From assembly GCA_949319575.1 (NCBI GenBank), contig CASGHD010000153.1, positions 1 through 43,022 of the forward strand: a DNA stretch of 43,022 bases, written 5' to 3'. This DNA comes from an uncultured Anaerolineales bacterium. GTDB taxonomy: Bacteria > Chloroflexota > Anaerolineae > Anaerolineales > Villigracilaceae. Below the pieces are notes generated by a model. The model was not told the origin of the DNA. It searched no databases and saw only the letters and a list, made by a program, of their open reading frames with translations. Positions 39,012 to 43,022 of this stretch are shown one piece after another; the first letter of the stretch is position 1; each line of letters opens with the position of its first letter. Both the position numbers and the translations under genes were made by a program.

Positions 39012-42008
39012 ATGAACAATCAAATCTCCCTTACCGTCAACGACATCCAGCATACCCTCGAAGCCAAGCCGAATGAAACGCTATCGGATTTGCTCCGTTA
39101 TCGCCTGCGCCTCACAGGGACAAAGATCGGCTGTGATGAAGCCGAGTGCGGCGCGTGCACCGTCCTTGTGGATGGCGAGCCTGTGGTCTCGTGCATCTAT
39201 CCCGCCGAGCGGGCGGATGGGAAGACGGTGGTGACGATTGAAGGGCTGGCGGGAGAATTTACCGCTAAGAGCGCAAAGAACGCGAAGAAAGACAAAAGAG
39301 GAAAGAATCTTAGCGACCTTGGCGAGCTTAGCGGTTCAAACGCTCTTCACCCTCTCCAACAAGCCTTTGTGGAGCATGGCGCGGTGCAGTGCGGATTTTG
39401 CATCCCCGGGCAGATCATGACGGCGTACGCGTTGCTCGAGCGGAATCCGAACCCGACGAGGGATGAGGTGCGGTTTGCGTTGAAGGATACACTCTGTCGT
39501 TGCGCGGGGTATCCAGCGATTGAGAATTCGATCCTCGCCGCGGCGGAATCTTTGCGGACAGGGGAACCTGTTAGGAAGCCGAATGTCCCTGATTCGATTC
39601 ATGTCCATAAATCAGTTGGGCATACTCACCTGCGACCCGATGGAATCGAGAAGGTCAATGGAAAAGCCATTTACACCGATGACCTTGTGTTCGATGGCAT
39701 GTTGTATGCCAAAGTAAAACGCGCGATGATTCCACACGGGTTCTTGACGAAACTTGATATTTCAAAAGCGAAAGCATTGAAAGGCGTTGCCGCGGTGTTA
39801 ACCGCCGAAGATATTCCCGCCGAACGCAATCATGGACTCATTATCTATGACTGGCCCGTGATGGTGGGAGTTGGGGAACGCGCCCGCTATGTGGGGGATG
39901 CGATCGCAATCGTCGCGGCAGAAACGGCTGAGATTGCGAGTCAGGCTGAACGTCTGATCGAAGCGGAGTTCGACCTCCAGCCTGTGATCACGAATCCCGT
40001 GATGGCGCGCGAGGAGGGAGTCCCGCAGATCCATGAAAAGGGAAATTTACTTAAGCACATCAAAGTCCGCAAAGGGGACATGGAAAAAGGATTCGCCGAG
40101 TCGGATGTGATCCTTGAACATACTTTTCATACGCCGACGTATGACCACGCGTTCATCGAACCCGAATGTAGTATCGCGGTTCCAGTAAAACCTGACAGGT
40201 CTCCTGAAGACCTGTCAGGTTTCAGACTTGAAATTTATTGCGGCTCGCAAATTCCATATCAGGACAGAACGCAAGTGGCGCGCGTGATGGGCTGGGATGA
40301 ATCGCGCGTGCGCGTGGTTGGGCAGTTGATGGGTGGCGGCTTCGGCGGTAAGGAAGATGTGATGGGGCAGATCCATGTGGCGATGCTGGCGAATGTCACG
40401 CAACGGCCCGTGAAATTATTGTTTGATCGTCATGAAAGTTTGCTTGTGCATCCCAAGCGCCACGCGACGCAAATCCGAATCAAGATCGGTGCGAAAAAAG
40501 ATGGACATATTATGGCATCCGAGTCTGAACTGTATGGCGACACGGGCGCGTACGCGTCGCTCGGCGAGAAGGTGATGACGCGCGCCACCACGCACTCGGC
40601 GGGTCCGTATAATGTGCCGAATGTGCGCGCCGATTGTTATGCCATGTACACCAACAATCCGCCCGCGGGCGCGTTTCGCGGATTTGGCGTCACGCAATCG
40701 GCGTTTGCAGTTGAATCAATGATGGACATGCTCGCCGAAAAATTAAATATCGAACCCGTTGAACTTCGTCGCATCAACGCCCTGCATGTCGGGAGCATCA
40801 CGAATACGGGACAGGAGTTGCGCGAGTCGGTGGGGCTGATGGAGTGCATTGATAAAGTTTCAAGCGCCATGTGTCAGGTTTCAGGTTTGTCGGAGAGTGA
40901 GTTGTTCAAGCCGCGTGTTGTTTCCGGCAGTGACGAAAAGAATTTAACCGCTAAGCACGCTAAGAGCGCAAAGAAGAAAGAGGAAAGAAGAAAGAATCTT
41001 AGCGGACTTCGCGGTCTTAGCGGTTCAAATCATCTCGTGAGAGCGTGGGGATTTGCGGCGGCATACAAAAACACGGGACTCGGCGGTGGCGCGCCCGATA
41101 TTTCCAACGCGGAAGTTGAGTTGTACGATGACGGCACATTCCAAGTGCGGAGTTCATCCGCTGAAATGGGGCAGGGCCTTGTCTCCGTGATGCAATTGAC
41201 TGTTGCCGAGGAGATGGCGGTTCAACCGAATCAAGTTCGTGTGTTGGTGATGGACACGGATTTGACTCCGAATGGCGGACCTACGACTGCCTCACGCCAA
41301 ACGTACGTCACTGGTAATGCTTCACGTTATGCGGCAAAGACTCTGCGCGATGCAATCACTGCGACTCTCGCTGAAAAATATGATGTGCGCCCTGAACAGA
41401 TTCGTTTTGAAAATGGAATCGTCCACGCCAATGGACATTCCATGACTTACGCCGAAGTCGCCAAAGAAATGAAGTCGCTGGGACAACATCCGCGCGCGCT
41501 GTACGAATACGAAGCGCCGAAGACGCAACCTCTCGGCACAGGCGGCGACATGCACTTCGCTTTCTCGTTTGGAGTGCAAGCCGCGGAAGTGGAAGTGAAC
41601 AAGTTGACTGGCGAAGTGAGCGTGCTGAGAGTCATCTCTGCCAACGATGTGGGCATGGCGGTCAATCCGCTTGGCTTGCAGGGACAAGTCGAAGGCGGCG
41701 TGATGATGGGGCTCGGCAACGCCCTCACCGAAGAATTCATCATGGATAACGGCAATGTGGTCACTGACCGTTTGGCGCGTTATCGCATCCCCGGTATTAT
41801 GCTCACGCCTGAGATCACGTCCATTATTGTTGAACATCCTACTGCGGAAGGTCCATACGGAGCGAAGGGAGTTGGCGAGATATGCAGTATCCCAACCACG
41901 CCCGCGATCACGAACGCCATTTACAATGCGGTGGGTGTGAGGATTGATAAGTTGCCGGTGGATCAGGAGATGATTGCAAGGGAGATTTGGGAGAGGGAAG
42001 AAAAATAG
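39012..42008 (+). CDS. Xanthine dehydrogenase-type 2Fe-2S/molybdopterin subunit with repeat-derived insertions
   Basis: 998 residues, a fusion of the small Fe-S subunit and the Mo subunit. Cysteines for the plant-type 2Fe-2S cluster are 41, 46, 49 and 61; those for the second cluster are 127, 130, 162 and 164. The Mo part (about 195-998) carries QLMGGGFGGKED, PPAGAFRGFGVTQ and, near the C-terminus, KGVGEICSIPTTPAI with the probable catalytic base Glu956. Substrate is uncertain: a purine or another N-heterocycle. Three in-frame palindromes add peptides at about 83-109, 393-404 and 645-671, all outside the cluster and active-site motifs, so the enzyme may remain active. GAGGTGA sets the start at 39012. 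Confidence 0.93.
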   Translation: MNNQISLTVNDIQHTLEAKPNETLSDLLRYRLRLTGTKIGCDEAECGACTVLVDGEPVVSCIYPAERADGKTVVTIEGLAGEFTAKSAKNAKKDKRGKNLSDLGELSGSNALHPLQQAFVEHGAVQCGFCIPGQIMTAYALLERNPNPTRDEVRFALKDTLCRCAGYPAIENSILAAAESLRTGEPVRKPNVPDSIHVHKSVGHTHLRPDGIEKVNGKAIYTDDLVFDGMLYAKVKRAMIPHGFLTKLDISKAKALKGVAAVLTAEDIPAERNHGLIIYDWPVMVGVGERARYVGDAIAIVAAETAEIASQAERLIEAEFDLQPVITNPVMAREEGVPQIHEKGNLLKHIKVRKGDMEKGFAESDVILEHTFHTPTYDHAFIEPECSIAVPVKPDRSPEDLSGFRLEIYCGSQIPYQDRTQVARVMGWDESRVRVVGQLMGGGFGGKEDVMGQIHVAMLANVTQRPVKLLFDRHESLLVHPKRHATQIRIKIGAKKDGHIMASESELYGDTGAYASLGEKVMTRATTHSAGPYNVPNVRADCYAMYTNNPPAGAFRGFGVTQSAFAVESMMDMLAEKLNIEPVELRRINALHVGSITNTGQELRESVGLMECIDKVSSAMCQVSGLSESELFKPRVVSGSDEKNLTAKHAKSAKKKEERRKNLSGLRGLSGSNHLVRAWGFAAAYKNTGLGGGAPDISNAEVELYDDGTFQVRSSSAEMGQGLVSVMQLTVAEEMAVQPNQVRVLVMDTDLTPNGGPTTASRQTYVTGNASRYAAKTLRDAITATLAEKYDVRPEQIRFENGIVHANGHSMTYAEVAKEMKSLGQHPRALYEYEAPKTQPLGTGGDMHFAFSFGVQAAEVEVNKLTGEVSVLRVISANDVGMAVNPLGLQGQVEGGVMMGLGNALTEEFIMDNGNVVTDRLARYRIPGIMLTPEITSIIVEHPTAEGPYGAKGVGEICSIPTTPAITNAIYNAVGVRIDKLPVDQEMIAREIWEREEK
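39261..39336. repeat. Family D palindromic element inside the Fe-S/Mo subunit gene, copy 1
   Basis: ACCGCTAAGAGCGCAAAGAA on the left and CTTGGCGAGCTTAGCGGTT on the right are inverted copies. It is open in the gene's frame and encodes TAKSAKNAKKDKRGKN followed by LSDLGELSGSN, placed between TIEGLAG and ALHPLQQAF, where relatives have only a few residues. Confidence 0.9.
40188..40222. repeat. Family E hairpin inside the Fe-S/Mo subunit gene
   Basis: AAACCTGACAGGTCT (40188-40202), loop CCTGA, and AGACCTGTCAGGTTT (40208-40222): a perfect 15-bp stem with a 5-base loop, the same dimensions as the hairpin at 6437-6471. It is read in frame as KPDRSPEDLSGF between SIAVPV and RLEIYCG. Confidence 0.9.
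40946..41025. repeat. Family D palindromic element inside the Fe-S/Mo subunit gene, copy 2
   Basis: AACCGCTAAGCACGCTAAGAG (left) pairs with CGCGGTCTTAGCGGTT (right). In frame it encodes TAKHAKSAKKKEERRKN and then LSGLRGLSGSN, nearly the same peptide as the first copy, placed before LVRAWGFAAAYKNTGLGGG. Confidence 0.9.
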
Positions 42009-42028
42009 AAAGTGGAAAGTAGAAATTG

Positions 42029-42066
42029 AAAAGGACACTCAAGGTTTCAATCTTGAGTGTCCTTTT
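42029..42066. terminator. Bidirectional intrinsic terminator
   Basis: AAAAGGACACTCAAG (42029-42043) pairs perfectly with CTTGAGTGTCCTTTT (42052-42066) around an 8-base loop. T follows on the plus strand and A-runs serve the minus strand, ending both the dehydrogenase gene and the convergent nucleotidyltransferase gene. Confidence 0.9.
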
Positions 42067-42085
42067 TGGGTTGAGAGCCGATGAT

Positions 42086-42676
42086 CTAAAACTCATCATC
42101 CTCATCTGTCGTTTGGATTTCCTGATTGACCAATTCCTCCCATAACTTCATAACGCCCTCGTCCGCATTTTCCGCTTTCAATCGTTCCATTACCAGTCCG
42201 CCTGATTGTTTTAGGTCTGGAAATGCAAGTAAGAGCATGGCAATATCGCGCCAATCTGTTCCTGATTTGGGTTGTCCACGTCGTTGGTAATAAGCAATAA
42301 CTTTGAGGGCAATCAGTTCTTCAGGTGAGGCGACAAGTACCTGTGAAATTCGCTGTGAGGGAGGAAGGCTTGCAACGAGTCGAATATCAACCAAATGACG
42401 GTTTCCTGATTTTTGGACCTGATATAACCTGAAACCACGCCCGTCCGCGACCTCGCGCACTCGTATCGCGATGTGGAAACGATCACTTAGATAAGTACGA
42501 ATCTCCTCGGCTAATTCCGCGGCGCGCGGCGAAAGCAGGTCAATATCCTGACTCATGCGCGGTTCAGGCACATAAGCATTGACCGCTTGCGCGCCAAACA
42601 CAACCGCATCCTCGCGTCCGCGCAAGAACTCTAAAACCGCCTCCTGAATGGTCGCAAGCGGCAGAGATTCGTTCAT
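42086..42676 (-). CDS. Nucleotidyltransferase-fold protein (AbiEii/MNT-like)
   Basis: 196 residues. FGAQAVNAYVPEPRMSQDIDLL (about 28-49) resembles the nucleotidyltransferase core of AbiEii-type toxins and related proteins, where the G-(G/A)-x-A-V helix and the D-x-D pair bind nucleotide and metal. RHLVDIRLV supplies a third acidic residue near 93. The C-terminal half has SPEELIALKVIAYYQRRGQPKSGTDWRDI, as in the helical part of such proteins. There is no partner gene (no AbiEi-like or HEPN gene), so a toxin-antitoxin role is not supported. CAGGAG before the ATG at 42676 sets the start; an upstream in-frame ATG at 42715 is exactly at the expected transcription start and may be an alternative leaderless start. 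Confidence 0.8.
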   Translation of the reverse strand: MNESLPLATIQEAVLEFLRGREDAVVFGAQAVNAYVPEPRMSQDIDLLSPRAAELAEEIRTYLSDRFHIAIRVREVADGRGFRLYQVQKSGNRHLVDIRLVASLPPSQRISQVLVASPEELIALKVIAYYQRRGQPKSGTDWRDIAMLLLAFPDLKQSGGLVMERLKAENADEGVMKLWEELVNQEIQTTDEDDEF

Positions 42677-42721
42677 AATGAACTCCTGAAAAGTTAGCGA
42701 ACCGGTCTCGAACATAAAATG

Positions 42722-42730
42722 ATTGTAGCA
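42722..42730 (-). promoter_or_regulatory. Extended -10 of the nucleotidyltransferase gene
   Basis: On the minus strand TGC-TACAAT (TACAAT 42727-42722). The ATG at 42715 starts 7 bases after its last base; the Shine-Dalgarno-backed ATG at 42676 would have a leader of about 39 bases. Confidence 0.55.
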
Positions 42731-42765
42731 TAATTTACGGCGGTATCGTCTGCTTTTATATCGGG

Positions 42766-42771
42766 TAAAAT
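42766..42771 (+). promoter_or_regulatory. -10 box of the threonine synthase gene, leaderless geometry
   Basis: TAAAAT, last base 7 nt before the A of the ATG at 42778, no ribosome binding site between (CAACGC). Divergent from the promoter at 42722-42730. Confidence 0.5.
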
Positions 42772-42777
42772 CAACGC

Positions 42778-43022
42778 ATGTCCAAATTCATCGGCTACCG
42801 TTGTTCGCTGTGCGGCACGGAATATTCGCCCACCGAAGTCGCTTACACTTGCCCGAAAGACGGCGGGAATTTGGATGTGTTGCTCGATTACGATTCCATC
42901 AAGACCAAGTACCAACCTGAAGATATTCTTTCGCGCAACGACCCGTCGCTGTGGCGGTATCTGCCGCTTCTGCCGGTGGATGAACCCCAAGGCGATTCGA
43001 CTCCGCTTCACGCGGCGGGCGG
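42778..43022 (+). CDS. thrC: Threonine synthase, N-terminal part (runs off the window)
   Basis: The open frame has no stop before the window ends; 81 codons are visible. The N-terminus is SKFIGYRCSLCGTEYSPTEV, with CSLCG and a later TCPKDGG forming a four-Cys-like zinc-ribbon start that many thermophile and Chloroflexota threonine synthases have, followed by SRNDPSLWRYLPLLPVD and GDSTPLHAAG, which matches the GxTPL motif of the PLP fold type II N-terminus. The enzyme converts O-phosphohomoserine to threonine. A leaderless promoter fits the ATG at 42778. Only the PLP Lys-bearing part would confirm it, and that lies outside the window. Confidence 0.85.
   Translation, partial: MSKFIGYRCSLCGTEYSPTEVAYTCPKDGGNLDVLLDYDSIKTKYQPEDILSRNDPSLWRYLPLLPVDEPQGDSTPLHAAG

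Noticed and set aside
42086-42715. Toxin-antitoxin (AbiE) system
   Set aside because: Only the nucleotidyltransferase-like half is present; both neighbours are metabolic genes.

Overview
This window reads as a chromosomal segment of a Chloroflexota bacterium, most likely class Anaerolineae. This is an inference from style and content, since no rRNA or other phylogenetic marker is present. Supporting signs are moderate GC, secreted proteins with long Thr/Pro linkers, an SH3-type lipoprotein, a BMP-type ABC importer, a Crp-type regulator, a fused 2Fe-2S/molybdopterin dehydrogenase, and a very high density of short palindromic elements. I recognise 34 genes. I see no tRNA, rRNA, CRISPR array, complete insertion sequence or prophage.

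Layout. 1-6.2 kb: a SAM-dependent methyltransferase, then metK behind a complete SAM-I riboswitch, then a large secreted beta-propeller protein with one CxxCH haem-type motif; a 19-bp bidirectional terminator separates the last two. 6.4-13.6 kb: a DadA-like FAD oxidoreductase, an MFS transporter, a small membrane protein, an SH3 lipoprotein, a SlyD-like prolyl isomerase, an ATP-grasp-like protein and a P1-family (DmpA-type) aminopeptidase. 14-17.8 kb: a 1280-residue secreted nuclease of ExeM type. 18-21 kb: SUI1/YciH, a tyrosine-recombinase-like protein that has lost its catalytic residues, and tilS. 21-26.2 kb: a BMP-type ABC importer operon (binding protein, ATPase, two permeases). 26.4-31.1 kb: two paralogous polytopic GT-C-like proteins and a GNAT acetyltransferase. 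31.4-36.6 kb: a minus-strand run of ftsB-like, lysA, Crp/Fnr regulator, cupin, haem-copper-oxidase-like membrane protein, small membrane protein and a b-type cytochrome. 37-42 kb: methylmalonyl-CoA epimerase, then a xanthine dehydrogenase-type FAD subunit and the fused Fe-S/Mo subunit, with a GxxExxY-family gene wedged between them. 42-43 kb: a lone nucleotidyltransferase and the start of threonine synthase, running off the window.

The most unusual aspect is the palindromic repeats, which I group into families A-K. Many begin or end within a few bases of a stop codon. At least four lie inside genes, in frame: three in the Mo-dehydrogenase subunit and one in lysA. Two of those in the dehydrogenase encode near-identical Lys/Ala-rich peptides in the same protein. 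The GxxExxY gene (a predicted PD-(D/E)XK-fold protein) is bracketed by two nearly identical palindromes and interrupts the dehydrogenase operon, so it looks like a mobile cassette. A second recurrent signal is a -10 box placed so that the start codon sits seven bases after its last base, suggesting that leaderless transcription is common here.
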